Source: an uncultured Dorea sp.
GTDB taxonomy: Bacteria; Bacillota; Clostridia; Lachnospirales; Lachnospiraceae
DNA: 64,000 nucleotides
Direction: 5' to 3'
NCBI GenBank assembly: GCA_910589275.1
Contig: CAJUTH010000006.1
Coordinates: 1 to 64,000, forward strand
In this document: in pieces, positions 51,514 through 61,168 of the stretch
How positions within the stretch are numbered: position 1 is the first letter of the stretch
How the letters are laid out: each line of letters begins with the position of its first letter
Translations under genes and position numbers: made by a program
The notes under the pieces: model-generated
Seen by the model: the letters and a program-made list of their open reading frames with translations, nothing else
Database searches by the model: none
What the model was told of the DNA's origin: nothing

Positions 51514-51987
51514 ATGGCGCTGAGAGAGATTCGGTTAATGGGAGATGAGATTCTTACCAAACCATGCAAAGAAGTAACAAAGATGACAATCAGGAATAAG
51601 ATTTTGATCAATGATATGCTGGATACCATGTATGAGGCGCAGGGTGTGGGCCTTGCGGCGCCTCAGGTGGGCATTCTTAAACGAATTGTTGTGATTGATG
51701 TTGGGGACGGTCCGGTTGTTATGGTGAATCCGGAGATTTTAGAAAGTTCCGGCGAGCAGACGGGGAATGAAGGGTGCTTAAGCCTTCCGGGCAAAGCCGG
51801 AACGGTTACCAGACCTATGTATGTGAAGGTGAAAGCGTATGACCAGAACATGAAGCCGGTAATCTTAGAGGGAGAGGAACTTCTTGCACGTGCGATGTGC
51901 CATGAAATCGATCATCTAGAGGGACATATGTATGTGGAGTTTGCCGAGGGTCCGCTCTTTGATGCGGAAAATGAGGAGGAAGAATAG
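51514..51987 (+). CDS. def: peptide deformylase
   Basis: 157-residue metalloenzyme that removes the N-formyl group from new proteins. The three motifs are GVGLAAPQVG (44-53), EGCLSLP with metal Cys88, and HEIDHLEG with His130, Glu131 and His134. The stop is directly followed by the fmt start, so deformylase and formyltransferase are coupled. Confidence 0.96.
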   Translation: MALREIRLMGDEILTKPCKEVTKMTIRNKILINDMLDTMYEAQGVGLAAPQVGILKRIVVIDVGDGPVVMVNPEILESSGEQTGNEGCLSLPGKAGTVTRPMYVKVKAYDQNMKPVILEGEELLARAMCHEIDHLEGHMYVEFAEGPLFDAENEEEE

Positions 51988-52926
51988 ATGAAGATTATAT
52001 TCATGGGAACTCCGGATTTTTCCGTGGGAACGCTGGAAGCGTTGGTGAAAGCGGGACATGAAGTCATTCTTGTAGTGACGCAGCCAGATAAACCGAAGGG
52101 AAGAGGAAAGGCAGTTTCCTTTTCCCCCGTGAAAGAGGCGGCGCTTGCCCATGGGATTCCGGTATTTCAGCCTCGGAGGATTCGGGAGCCGGAAGCGATT
52201 TCGGAGCTTAGGAAGTATGAGGCGGATGTTATGGTTGTGGTTGCTTTTGGACAGATTCTGCCGAAAGAGGTACTTGATATGACCAGATATGGCTGTATCA
52301 ATGTGCATGCTTCGCTTCTTCCAAAGTATCGTGGGGCGGCGCCGATTCAGTGGGCGGTTATTCATGGCGAAGCGGTCAGCGGGGTAACTACCATGCAGAT
52401 GGATGAAGGATTGGACACTGGTGACATGATCCAGAAGACAGAAGTGACGCTGGACGCAAAGGAAACCGGCGGAAGCCTTCATGATAAGCTGGCTGCGGCG
52501 GGAGCTGCGCTCTGCGTAGAGACATTAGATAAAATCGAGAATGGGACGGCAGAATTTACCAAACAGGGAGAGAGTCCCACCGCTTATGCCAGAACCTTGG
52601 ACAAGAAAATCGGAAATATTGACTGGAACAGACCTGCTGTAGAAATTGAACGGCTGATCAGAGGTTTGAATCCATGGCCAAGTGCATATACTATGTGGGA
52701 TGGTAAAATGATGAAGCTCTGGGAGGCGGAAGTAGTGGAAGAGGATGCCGGGCTGGAGCCGGGTACGATTGTCCGGGTCGACAAGACGGCCTTCTATGTG
52801 CAGACCGGAAAGGGACAGCTTAAGATTCTTGCGCTTCAGATTCCGGGAAAGAAGCGGATGGAAACAGACGCTTTCCTGCGCGGATATCATCTGGAAGAGG
52901 GGGCTGTTTTTGCCTCGCAGGAGTAA
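51988..52926 (+). CDS. fmt: methionyl-tRNA formyltransferase
   Basis: 312-residue enzyme formylating initiator Met-tRNA. The formyl-THF-binding core includes IIFMGTPDFSVGTLEAL, CINVHASLLPKYRGAAPIQW and MDEGLDTGDM; the C-terminal tRNA-binding domain starts near 205. ATG is immediately adjacent to the def stop, with GAGGAGGAAG inside def. Confidence 0.96.
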   Translation: MKIIFMGTPDFSVGTLEALVKAGHEVILVVTQPDKPKGRGKAVSFSPVKEAALAHGIPVFQPRRIREPEAISELRKYEADVMVVVAFGQILPKEVLDMTRYGCINVHASLLPKYRGAAPIQWAVIHGEAVSGVTTMQMDEGLDTGDMIQKTEVTLDAKETGGSLHDKLAAAGAALCVETLDKIENGTAEFTKQGESPTAYARTLDKKIGNIDWNRPAVEIERLIRGLNPWPSAYTMWDGKMMKLWEAEVVEEDAGLEPGTIVRVDKTAFYVQTGKGQLKILALQIPGKKRMETDAFLRGYHLEEGAVFASQE

Positions 52927-52948
52927 AAATTTAGCGGAGGTATAGAAG

Positions 52949-53653
52949 ATGTATTATGGATTTGGATTTGATTCCACTTATATACTGGTATTAATCGGTG
53001 TCGTTATCTGTTTGGCGGCATCGTCAAAGATGAATGCGACCTTTCGGAAGTATGCGCGGGTTCAGAGTCATAACGGGCTGACAGGCCGCGAGGCGGCGGA
53101 GCGGATTTTAAGGAGCCAGGGGATTTATGATGTAAGGGTGGACCGTGTAGCGGGGAACTTGACGGACCACTATGACCCAAGGAATAAAGTGCTTCGGTTA
53201 TCGGACGCCACATATAACGCTTCGTCTGTAGCGGCTATCGGTGTGGCGGCGCATGAGTGCGGACATGCATTGCAGCATGCAAAGGGGTATGCGCCGTTGT
53301 CGATCCGCAGTTCGCTTGTTCCGGTTGCAAATTTCGGAAGCAGTATCGCATGGCCGCTGATTCTGATTGGATTATTTATGCGGGGAGACATGTCGGCAAT
53401 GCTTTTGAATTTGGGGATTCTTGCTTTTTCTTTTGCCGTGCTGTTTCAGATTGTTACGCTTCCGGTGGAGTTTAATGCCTCTGGCAGAGCGTTAAAACTT
53501 TTGGGGAACAATGGGATGTTATATGAATCTGAGGTCAGGGACGTAAGGAAGGTGTTGACGGCTGCAGCGTTAACTTATGTGGCGGGCGCGGCTTCCGCAG
53601 TCCTGCAGCTTCTTAGAATCCTGATTCTCACCGGCGGAAGGCGCGATGATTAA
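52949..53653 (+). CDS. YugP-like membrane zinc metallopeptidase
   Basis: 234-residue membrane protein. N-terminal TM helix (about 8-25), zinc motif HECGH (102-106) in AAHECGHALQH, then TM helices near 130-175 and at the C terminus. Proteins of this family are often encoded between fmt and rsmB in Clostridia; their substrates are unknown. GCGGAGG precedes ATG. Confidence 0.93.
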   Translation: MYYGFGFDSTYILVLIGVVICLAASSKMNATFRKYARVQSHNGLTGREAAERILRSQGIYDVRVDRVAGNLTDHYDPRNKVLRLSDATYNASSVAAIGVAAHECGHALQHAKGYAPLSIRSSLVPVANFGSSIAWPLILIGLFMRGDMSAMLLNLGILAFSFAVLFQIVTLPVEFNASGRALKLLGNNGMLYESEVRDVRKVLTAAALTYVAGAASAVLQLLRILILTGGRRDD

Positions 53654-53665
53654 GAGGGAAGCTAT

Positions 53666-54976
53666 ATGGGAAATATAGGAAATACCAGGGAACTGGTACT
53701 GGAGATTCTCCTTGCGGTAACAAGGGACGGCGAATACAGCCATCTTGCCCTTCGGAATGTACTGGATAATTATCAATATCTGGACAAATCGGAGCGGGCA
53801 TTTATCACAAGAGTTACGGAGGGAACACTGGAACACATGATAGAGATTGACTATATCATCAATCAGTTTTCCAAAGTAAAAACAAATAAAATGAAATCGG
53901 TAATCTGCAATATTATACGGAGCGGTGTTTATCAGTTGAAATATATGGATAGCGTTCCCGCTTCCGCAGCCTGTAATGAAGCGGTAAAGCTGGCGGTAAA
54001 AAGAGGTTTTGGGAGTCTTCGGGGATTTGTGAACGGCGTTCTCAGAACTATTAGCAGAAATCTGGAAGAGATAACCTATCCGGATGAGAAAGATCCCGTA
54101 AAGAGGCTTTCTGTCATCTATTCCATGCCGGAATGGATACTGGCCGGGTGGCTGAAGGAATATGATATGCAGACCGTTGAGGCTATTCTTCAGGATTTTC
54201 TGAGGGAGAAGCCGGTATCGGTCCGGTGTAATTTAAGCAGGATTAGCAGAGACGAGCTTGCAGAACGCCTGAAAAGGGAAGGAGTAAAGGTTTCCCTTGA
54301 TTTTGAAATCCCCTGTGCCTTGAAGCTTGGCGGATTTGATTATCTAGGAGCGTTAGAAGCCTTTCAGGAAGGATTGTTTCTCGTACAGGATGTAAGCTCC
54401 ATGCGGGTGGCAGAATGGGCGGAACCGAAAAAGGGAGATTATGTGATTGACGTCTGCGCGGCGCCGGGAGGCAAAGCACTTCATATGGCAGACAAGCTTG
54501 CGGGTACGGGTTTTGTGGAAGCAAGAGATCTGACGGAGTATAAAATAGAGTTGATTCGGGATAATATTGAAAGATGCGGCATGTCTAATATAGATGCGGT
54601 GTGCCAGAACGCCGTGATTTATGATGAAGCCTCAAAAGAAAAAGCAGATATTCTGATTGCAGATCTGCCATGTTCCGGACTTGGAGTACTGGGCAGAAAG
54701 ACCGATTTGAAATATAAAACTACGCCGGAGGCGCAAAAGAGTCTTGTAGAGCTGCAGAGAGAGATTCTATTGACGGTAAATCAGTATGTGAAGCCCGGCG
54801 GCAAACTGCTCTATAGTACCTGCACGATTCACAGGCAGGAGAATGAGGAGAATGCAAGGTGGTTTGCAAACACATTTCCTGAATTTAAGATGGTGCGGGA
54901 GAAACAATTCCTTCCGGGTATCGATGAGGGCGACGGCTTCTATATCGCACAGTTTCAGCGAAAGTATAAAGGATGA
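53666..54976 (+). CDS. rsmB: 16S rRNA m5C967 methyltransferase RsmB
   Basis: 436 residues. An N-terminal NusB-like RNA-binding domain (about 1-140, RELVLEILLAVTRDGEYSHLA) precedes a SAM-dependent methyltransferase: DVCAAPGGKALHMA, DLPCSGLGVLGRK and YSTCTIHRQENEE hold the SAM site and the two catalytic-region cysteines. It modifies the decoding region of 16S rRNA. Confidence 0.95.
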   Translation: MGNIGNTRELVLEILLAVTRDGEYSHLALRNVLDNYQYLDKSERAFITRVTEGTLEHMIEIDYIINQFSKVKTNKMKSVICNIIRSGVYQLKYMDSVPASAACNEAVKLAVKRGFGSLRGFVNGVLRTISRNLEEITYPDEKDPVKRLSVIYSMPEWILAGWLKEYDMQTVEAILQDFLREKPVSVRCNLSRISRDELAERLKREGVKVSLDFEIPCALKLGGFDYLGALEAFQEGLFLVQDVSSMRVAEWAEPKKGDYVIDVCAAPGGKALHMADKLAGTGFVEARDLTEYKIELIRDNIERCGMSNIDAVCQNAVIYDEASKEKADILIADLPCSGLGVLGRKTDLKYKTTPEAQKSLVELQREILLTVNQYVKPGGKLLYSTCTIHRQENEENARWFANTFPEFKMVREKQFLPGIDEGDGFYIAQFQRKYKG

Positions 54977-55013
54977 AGCGGCTTAGAGCTGTTTTGGCAA
55001 GAGGAGTAACAGG

Positions 55014-56060
55014 ATGGATAAAAAGGATATTTGCTCATATACATATAGTGAACTGCAGGAGGAAATAAAGAGCCTTGGAGAAAAATCCTTCCGTGCCGGA
55101 CAGATTTATGAATGGCTTCACGTGAAGCTCGCAGAGGATTTTGACGAGATGACGAATCTCTCGAAGGATTTCCGGAAAAGGCTTAAGCAGGAATACGAGA
55201 TTCGGAGACTTATCCTTAGGGAACGGCAGATTTCAAGGAAGGATCCTACAGAAAAGTATCTCTTTGAGCTGTGGGACGGGAATCTTGTAGAAAGCGTTCT
55301 TATGAGATATTCCTACGGAAATTCCGTGTGTATTTCTTCACAGGCGGGGTGCCGTATGGGCTGTAGGTTCTGCGCTTCTGCGATTGGAGGACTGATAAGG
55401 AATCTGAGCGCGTCAGAGATGCTTGGCCAGATATATCAGATTCAGAAGCTTATCGGAGAAAGGATCTCTAATATTGTAGTTATGGGAACCGGGGAGCCGC
55501 TGGATAATTATGATAATTTTTTGAAATTTATTTATATGATAAGCGACGAGCATGGACTGCATATCAGCCAGAGAAATATAACTGCGTCAACCTGCGGCAT
55601 TGTGCCGAATATGAGAAGGCTTGCCAGAGAGGGGCTTCAGATTACGCTGGCGCTCTCCCTTCATGGTTCTACGCAGGAAAAGAGAAGAAAACTGATGCCT
55701 GTGGCTAATAAGTATGAACTTTCAGAGGTGCTTGACGCCTGCGATTATTACTTTCAGGAAACCGGCCGGAGAGTTACGTTTGAATACAGTCTGGTGCAGG
55801 GAGTTAATGACTCTAAGGAGGATGCAGGAGAGCTTATCCGTATGCTCGGGGGAAAGAACTGTCATTTGAATCTGATTCCGGTAAATCAGATTAAGGAGAG
55901 AGAATTTCGGAAGCCCTGTCGTAAAAATATCCTTGAATTTAAAAATAAACTTGAACATCATAAAATAAATGTTACAATAAGAAGGGAAAGAGGCTCTGAC
56001 ATTGATGGGGCATGCGGGCAGCTTAGACGGCGCCATACAGCTTCCAAAAAGGAGAACTAG
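55014..56060 (+). CDS. rlmN: 23S rRNA/tRNA adenine C2-methyltransferase RlmN
   Basis: 348-residue radical SAM enzyme. The cluster motif is CRMGCRFCAS (Cx3Cx2C). VMGTGEPLDNYDN and TASTCGIVPNM follow, and the C-terminal GSDIDGACGQL holds the resolving Cys. It methylates C2 of A2503 in 23S rRNA. GAGGAGTAACAGG precedes ATG; the next gene starts one base after its stop. Confidence 0.96.
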   Translation: MDKKDICSYTYSELQEEIKSLGEKSFRAGQIYEWLHVKLAEDFDEMTNLSKDFRKRLKQEYEIRRLILRERQISRKDPTEKYLFELWDGNLVESVLMRYSYGNSVCISSQAGCRMGCRFCASAIGGLIRNLSASEMLGQIYQIQKLIGERISNIVVMGTGEPLDNYDNFLKFIYMISDEHGLHISQRNITASTCGIVPNMRRLAREGLQITLALSLHGSTQEKRRKLMPVANKYELSEVLDACDYYFQETGRRVTFEYSLVQGVNDSKEDAGELIRMLGGKNCHLNLIPVNQIKEREFRKPCRKNILEFKNKLEHHKINVTIRRERGSDIDGACGQLRRRHTASKKEN

Positions 56061-56804
56061 ATGAAATATTATGCAATGACTGATGTCGGAAGACGACGGG
56101 AAGTGAATCAGGACTATGTATATGCGACGGACCAGCCGGTCGGTCCCTTTCCTAACCTGCTCATAGTTGCAGACGGAATGGGCGGTCATAAAGCGGGAGA
56201 TTTTGCGTCTAAGTTTACGGTGGAGGTTGTGAAAAGGGAGCTGGAAGCAAGTCGGAAGGGGAAGCCGGAGACGATCCTGAAGAGGATCGTGCAGACGGCG
56301 AACAGAGAGTTGATTGAAGCGGCGAGTCAGGATGTGAAGCTGGAAGGTATGGGGACAACGCTGGTGGCGGCAACAGTTATCGGCAATACCCTGCATTTTG
56401 CCAATATCGGTGACAGCCGTTTATATTTGATTGATGATAATATTAGGCAATTATCAAAGGATCATTCTCTTGTAGAGGAGATGGTAAGGCTTGGGGGAAT
56501 CAAAGCGGAGGATGCAAGAAACCATCCGGATAAGAATATTATTACGAGGGCCATGGGCGTAAAAGCAGAAGCAGAGGCAGACTTTTATGAATTTCGCATC
56601 AAAAGGGGAGATATTATTTTGATGTGTACCGACGGCCTTAGCAATATGGTGGAGGATGAGGATATGTTTGGACTGGTTAAGGGGTCGCGGGATATCGTGG
56701 AAGCAGTTCAGATGTTGATTGACAGGGCGAACAGCAATGGCGGGAGAGATAATATCGGCGTTGTGCTTGCTGAGCCTGTTGCCGGTGAGGAGAGTATATG
56801 GTGA
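56061..56804 (+). CDS. PP2C-family serine/threonine phosphatase (PrpC/Stp)
   Basis: 247-residue metal-dependent phosphatase. Motifs: DVGRRREVNQD, VADGMGGHKAGDFAS, GTTLVAA, NIGDSRLYLI, LMCTDGLSNM and GRDNIGVVL. It dephosphorylates targets of the kinase encoded by the overlapping next gene and is the usual partner of PASTA kinases in Firmicutes. It is a soluble cytoplasmic protein. Confidence 0.95.
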   Translation: MKYYAMTDVGRRREVNQDYVYATDQPVGPFPNLLIVADGMGGHKAGDFASKFTVEVVKRELEASRKGKPETILKRIVQTANRELIEAASQDVKLEGMGTTLVAATVIGNTLHFANIGDSRLYLIDDNIRQLSKDHSLVEEMVRLGGIKAEDARNHPDKNIITRAMGVKAEAEADFYEFRIKRGDIILMCTDGLSNMVEDEDMFGLVKGSRDIVEAVQMLIDRANSNGGRDNIGVVLAEPVAGEESIW

Positions 56805-58879
56805 GCGAGAATAGAGCAAATGAAAATAAGGTAAGAGACGGTATTTTTTTAGGTAAAAGATATGAGGTATTAAGCAAGATAGGCGCGGGCGGCATGGCGG
56901 ATGTCTATAAGGGCAAGGATCATATGCTGAAGCGCTATGTGGCAATTAAGGTTTTAAAGAGAGAATTTCGTGAGGATTCTACCTTTGTAAAAAAGTTCCG
57001 GTCTGAGGCTCAGGCGGCGGCAGGGCTTATGCATCCTAATATAGTGAATGTATATGACGTCGGGGAGGACCGCGGCTTGTACTATATGGTGATGGAGCTG
57101 GTAGAAGGTATTACGTTAAAGGAATATATTGACAGGAAGGAGCTGTTGTCGCCAAAAGAGGTTATCAGTATTGCCATTCAGATGTGTAATGGTATTGAAG
57201 CGGCCCATGAGAGGCAGATTGTCCATCGGGATATCAAGCCGCATAATGTAATGATATCCAAAGAAGGCAAGGTGAAGGTGACGGATTTTGGCATTGCGAA
57301 GGCAACCAATTCCACGACTGTCAGTACTTCTGCAATGGGATCCGTACATTATACATCGCCGGAGCAGGCGAGAGGCGGATATGTAGATATCAAGAGTGAT
57401 ATCTATTCCGTCGGCATTACCCTTTATGAGATGGTAACAGGACATGTTCCCTTTAATGGAGATACTGCGGTTGAGGTGGCGGTAAAGCATTTGCAGGAGG
57501 AGATTACGCCTCCTTCAGAGTCGGTTCCGGATATTCCTTATAGCTTAGAACAGATTATTTTAAAATGTACCCAGAAAAATTCTGAGAGACGCTATGAGAA
57601 TATGGGGGAACTGATTCAGGATTTGAAGCATTCGCTGGTGGATCCGGAGGGTGATTTTGTGCAGATGATTCCTCTGAACAATGCGGACACGGTGATTATT
57701 ACAGAGGACGACCTGAATGATATTCGGGGCGCATATACGGAAGAAGAGCCGGAGGACGACTACGGTTATGATGAGGACGGCTACTCCGACGACGATTATG
57801 AAGATGATTATGAGGATAGAGAGGAGTATGACCGGGACAGCGATGAGATGAATCCCGGTATGAATAAGGTGATCAAGGTGCTTACGATCGTGGTTGCACT
57901 GTTGATTTTGATTGTTCTGGGCGTAGTTGTGGGAAGGGCAAGCGGCGTCCTGAAATTCGGAAAAGGAACGGAGGCCGTGGATTCGGAAGGCCGACTGAAG
58001 GTTCCGTCTGTTGTCGGCAAGAAAGAGGGCGAGGCGAAAGAGATTCTAGAAGAGGCTGGGTTTAAGTGCAAGGTTAAGGCCAGAAGGCAGTCAAAGAAAT
58101 ATGAGGAAGGCTGCGTGATAGAGCAGAGCCCGGAGGAAGGAAAGCGGGCAAAGAAGGGCGCGGAGGTAGAGATCGTGGTAAGTTCCGGGCGGACTGCCGA
58201 GGAAGAGATTATTCCGGATGTTGCCGGCATGGATGAAGCGGCAGCCCAGAAGATGCTGAATGACAAAGGATTTTCAAAGGTTACTACCGAAGCGGTATAC
58301 AGCGAAGAAACGCAAGGGACGGTTATCGGAACGGATCCGGCGGCTGGGACAAAGACCGCGAAAACCACTGAGATTAAGATGAAGGTCAGCAAGGGTTCTG
58401 AGAAGATTACCGTGCCGAACGTAGTGGGTATGTCAGAGAACGATGCAAAGAATGCGATCGTGAACGCGGGCCTTCAGGTTTCCAGCGTTGATACGGAATA
58501 TAACGAGAACTATGAAGCGGGGCTTGTGACCAGGCAGGAGCCTTCCGGCGGAAAGGTTGAAAAAGGAACCAGCGTAAGCTTGACGGTAAGTCTGGGCAAG
58601 AAGCCGGAGGAAAAACCAAAGGTTCCAAGCGTGGCCGGTACTTCGGAGAGCAATGCAAACCAGATGATTATCAATGCGGGTCTGACGCCGTCTAGTACGG
58701 TTACCTATCAGGCCAGCGACAGTGTACCGGCTGGCTGTGTAATAAGCTGCAGTCCGGCGGCAGGAACGGAAGTAGCCAAGGGTTCAACGGTAAGCCTTGT
58801 AGTCAGTACGGGAGCCCCAGCGACTCCGGAGCCTCCGGTGTCCCAGCCGGACGATGATACCCAGGGGGAAGTACAATAG
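56798..58879 (+). CDS. PASTA-domain serine/threonine kinase (PrkC/Stk)
   Basis: 693 residues. Kinase domain (about 20-285) with GAGGMADVYKGKD, IVHRDIKPHNVM, DFGIAKA and a SVHYTSPEQARGG activation segment. A long Asp/Glu/Tyr-rich juxtamembrane linker (about 310-350) precedes a TM helix (about 355-380), then four extracellular PASTA domains separated by VPSVVG/IPDVAG/VPNVVG/VPSVAG starts. It senses muropeptides or lipid II and controls growth and dormancy. Start overlaps the phosphatase gene. The acidic linker is unusually long. Confidence 0.95.
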   Translation: MVSENRANENKVRDGIFLGKRYEVLSKIGAGGMADVYKGKDHMLKRYVAIKVLKREFREDSTFVKKFRSEAQAAAGLMHPNIVNVYDVGEDRGLYYMVMELVEGITLKEYIDRKELLSPKEVISIAIQMCNGIEAAHERQIVHRDIKPHNVMISKEGKVKVTDFGIAKATNSTTVSTSAMGSVHYTSPEQARGGYVDIKSDIYSVGITLYEMVTGHVPFNGDTAVEVAVKHLQEEITPPSESVPDIPYSLEQIILKCTQKNSERRYENMGELIQDLKHSLVDPEGDFVQMIPLNNADTVIITEDDLNDIRGAYTEEEPEDDYGYDEDGYSDDDYEDDYEDREEYDRDSDEMNPGMNKVIKVLTIVVALLILIVLGVVVGRASGVLKFGKGTEAVDSEGRLKVPSVVGKKEGEAKEILEEAGFKCKVKARRQSKKYEEGCVIEQSPEEGKRAKKGAEVEIVVSSGRTAEEEIIPDVAGMDEAAAQKMLNDKGFSKVTTEAVYSEETQGTVIGTDPAAGTKTAKTTEIKMKVSKGSEKITVPNVVGMSENDAKNAIVNAGLQVSSVDTEYNENYEAGLVTRQEPSGGKVEKGTSVSLTVSLGKKPEEKPKVPSVAGTSESNANQMIINAGLTPSSTVTYQASDSVPAGCVISCSPAAGTEVAKGSTVSLVVSTGAPATPEPPVSQPDDDTQGEVQ

Positions 58880-58882
58880 CAT

Positions 58883-59761
58883 ATGCGGGGGAAGATTGTA
58901 AAAGGTATTGCCGGATTCTACTATGTCCACATAGCAGAATTCGGTATTTACGAATGTAAAGCAAAGGGAATTTTCCGAAAAGAGGGAAAAAAACCGCTGG
59001 TCGGGGATAATGTTGAGATTGATATTTTAAGCGAAGAGGATAAAGAAGGTAATATCAGAGAGATCCTTCCAAGGAAGAATGAACTGATCCGGCCGGCTGT
59101 TGCGAATGTGGATCAGGCTCTGGTGGTATTCGCGGTTCAGAAACCCAAACCTCATCTGAATCTTTTGGACCGGTTTTTGGTTATGATGGAGCAGAAGGGG
59201 ATCCCGGTTATTCTGTGTTTTAACAAGCTGGATATTGCCGGGGAAGAAGAATTAGAGAGGCTGGGAGATATTTATCGGCCCTCCGGATATAAAGTAGAGT
59301 TTGTCAGCGCAAGGTATCAGGAGCATATTGATGAGATTAAGGAGCTTCTTAAGGGAAAGACTACCACGGTTGCGGGACCTTCCGGCGTGGGGAAATCTTC
59401 GTTAATCAACTGCCTTCAGAGAGAGGTCAGGATGGAGACTGGAGATATCAGCAGAAAGATTGACAGGGGAAAGCATACCACAAGGCATTCGGAATTAATT
59501 GCTGTGGATGAGGATACGTATATCGTGGATACGCCAGGCTTTAGTTCGCTTTATACAGGTAATTTTGAGAAGGAAGAGCTAAAGGACTTCTTTCCTGAAT
59601 TTTCAGTTTATGAGGGACAGTGCAGGTTTCATGGCTGCGATCATGTGCATGAGCCGGACTGCGCGGTAAAGCAGGCGCTGTCGGATGGAAAGATTCATTC
59701 GGTAAGATACCAGAATTATCTGGAATTGTATAAAGAAATAAAACAAAAAAGGAGATTTTAA
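58883..59761 (+). CDS. rsgA: ribosome small-subunit-dependent GTPase A
   Basis: 292-residue circularly permuted GTPase that matures the 30S subunit. An N-terminal OB domain is followed by NKLD (G4), GPSGVGKSSL (G1), a KHTTRH switch and DTPGFSS (G3), and the C-terminal zinc finger with CRFHGCDHVHEPDC. Position between the PASTA kinase and rpe is classical. No strong ribosome site is seen upstream. Confidence 0.96.
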   Translation: MRGKIVKGIAGFYYVHIAEFGIYECKAKGIFRKEGKKPLVGDNVEIDILSEEDKEGNIREILPRKNELIRPAVANVDQALVVFAVQKPKPHLNLLDRFLVMMEQKGIPVILCFNKLDIAGEEELERLGDIYRPSGYKVEFVSARYQEHIDEIKELLKGKTTTVAGPSGVGKSSLINCLQREVRMETGDISRKIDRGKHTTRHSELIAVDEDTYIVDTPGFSSLYTGNFEKEELKDFFPEFSVYEGQCRFHGCDHVHEPDCAVKQALSDGKIHSVRYQNYLELYKEIKQKRRF

Positions 59762-59763
59762 AG

Positions 59764-60425
59764 ATGAAGTATGTGATTGCACCTTCGATTCTTTCAGCGG
59801 ACTTTACACAGCTTGGCAGCGAAATCAAGCAGACAGAGGACAACGGAGCCGCTTTCCTCCATTTTGATGTGATGGATGGAATGTTTGTCCCGAATATTTC
59901 CTTTGGGATACCGGTAATGAAATCCATAAGAAAGGCAACCAGACAGATTATGGACGCCCATTTGATGGTCCAGGATCCCATACGCTATGTGGAAGCATTC
60001 CGGGACGCGGGAGCTGATCTGATTACCGTGCATTATGAGGCATGTCCGGATGTGGCAAAGGTTCTGGTTAAGATTAAGGATATGGGGCTTAGAGCCGGGT
60101 TATCCATTAATCCGGATACGCCGGTTGAGGCTGTGCGTGAATATCTGAGATTGTGGATATGATTCTTGTTATGTCGGTTTATCCGGGAGCCGGCGGACAG
60201 AAATTTATCCGGGAGTCTTTGGACAGGCTTCGGGATATCCGGCGTATGATACAGGAGTCAGGCAGGGATATCGACCTTCAGGTAGACGGAGGCGTGACTT
60301 TGGAGAATATGCCGGAGATTATAGAGGCCGGAGCAAATATTTTTGTTGCAGGCTCTGCGGTGTTTAGCGGAGACATTGGAGAGAATGTTAGAAAATGTAT
60401 GGAGATTTTCAGGAAATATGAGTAA
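59764..60425 (+). pseudogene. rpe: ribulose-phosphate 3-epimerase split by a frameshift
   Basis: The first part (to 60162) starts MKYVIAPSILSADF and contains HFDVMDGMFVPN and DAHLMVQDP, then runs into TGA after REYLRLWI. The second part continues in another frame from about 60153 as VDMILVMSVYPGAGGQKFI to the VDGGVTLENMPEIIEAGANI end. Inserting one base near 60150 yields a full epimerase of about 220 residues. The enzyme interconverts ribulose-5-P and xylulose-5-P and is expected to be needed, so a sequencing or assembly slip is as likely as a true mutation. Confidence 0.85.
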
Positions 60426-61083
60426 GATTGCGGTTATTATAAGCGGCGGAGTTTTGGACGAGTCTTTGACGCTTGCTGAACTGGGGAAACTAGACGCGCC
60501 GTGTATCATCGGAGTGGATAAGGGCGTGGAATTTTTATATCGCCATGAAATTCTTCCAAGCTATATTGTGGGTGATTTTGACAGCCTTCCGGAAGAGATT
60601 GTCTTGTATTATAAAGAACGCGGAGACGTGCCCATCCGGGCGTACAATCCTATAAAGGATGCCTCGGATACAGAGATTGCCGTGCGTCTTGGAGTGACTC
60701 TAGGCTGCGAACGGATGATAATCCTCGGCGCTACAGGAGGAAGAGTTGATCATTTATGGGCAAATGTACAGAGCTTGATGATTCCGTTCAAAGCAGGAGT
60801 GGAGGCGCTGATACTGGATCCGCAGAATCGGATTCGCCTGATCGGGGAGGAGACTCATCTGTTCAGGGACGAGGCTTTTGGGCCTTATTTCAGTGTGTTT
60901 CCCCTGGGGGAGATTATCAGAGGTTTTAATATCCGAGGCGCAAAATACCCGTTGCGGAATCATACGCTTATGCCCTGTGACAGCCTGTGCGTGAGCAATG
61001 AATTTGAAGAAGACGAGGTTGTGATTGAATTTTCCTGCGGCGCTGTAATCCTGATGGAAACGCGTGACAGAGAAATTATCTAG
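60418..61083 (+). CDS. thiN: thiamine pyrophosphokinase
   Basis: 221-residue enzyme that transfers pyrophosphate from ATP to thiamine. Motifs: GVDKGVEFLY, YIVGDFDSLPEE, DASDTEIAVRLG and LGATGGRVDHLWANVQSL. The ATG overlaps the rpe stop (ATGAGTAA), which favours it over an upstream in-frame codon. It completes the conserved rsgA-rpe-thiN trio. Confidence 0.93.
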   Translation: MSKIAVIISGGVLDESLTLAELGKLDAPCIIGVDKGVEFLYRHEILPSYIVGDFDSLPEEIVLYYKERGDVPIRAYNPIKDASDTEIAVRLGVTLGCERMIILGATGGRVDHLWANVQSLMIPFKAGVEALILDPQNRIRLIGEETHLFRDEAFGPYFSVFPLGEIIRGFNIRGAKYPLRNHTLMPCDSLCVSNEFEEDEVVIEFSCGAVILMETRDREII

Positions 61084-61168
61084 TGTTATAATGAAATACA
61101 GTGTCCTTGGTGCCGCTTTGTATACCGGGGACAGATAGTGAAGAATGAGAGAAAGGAATGTAGCATAG

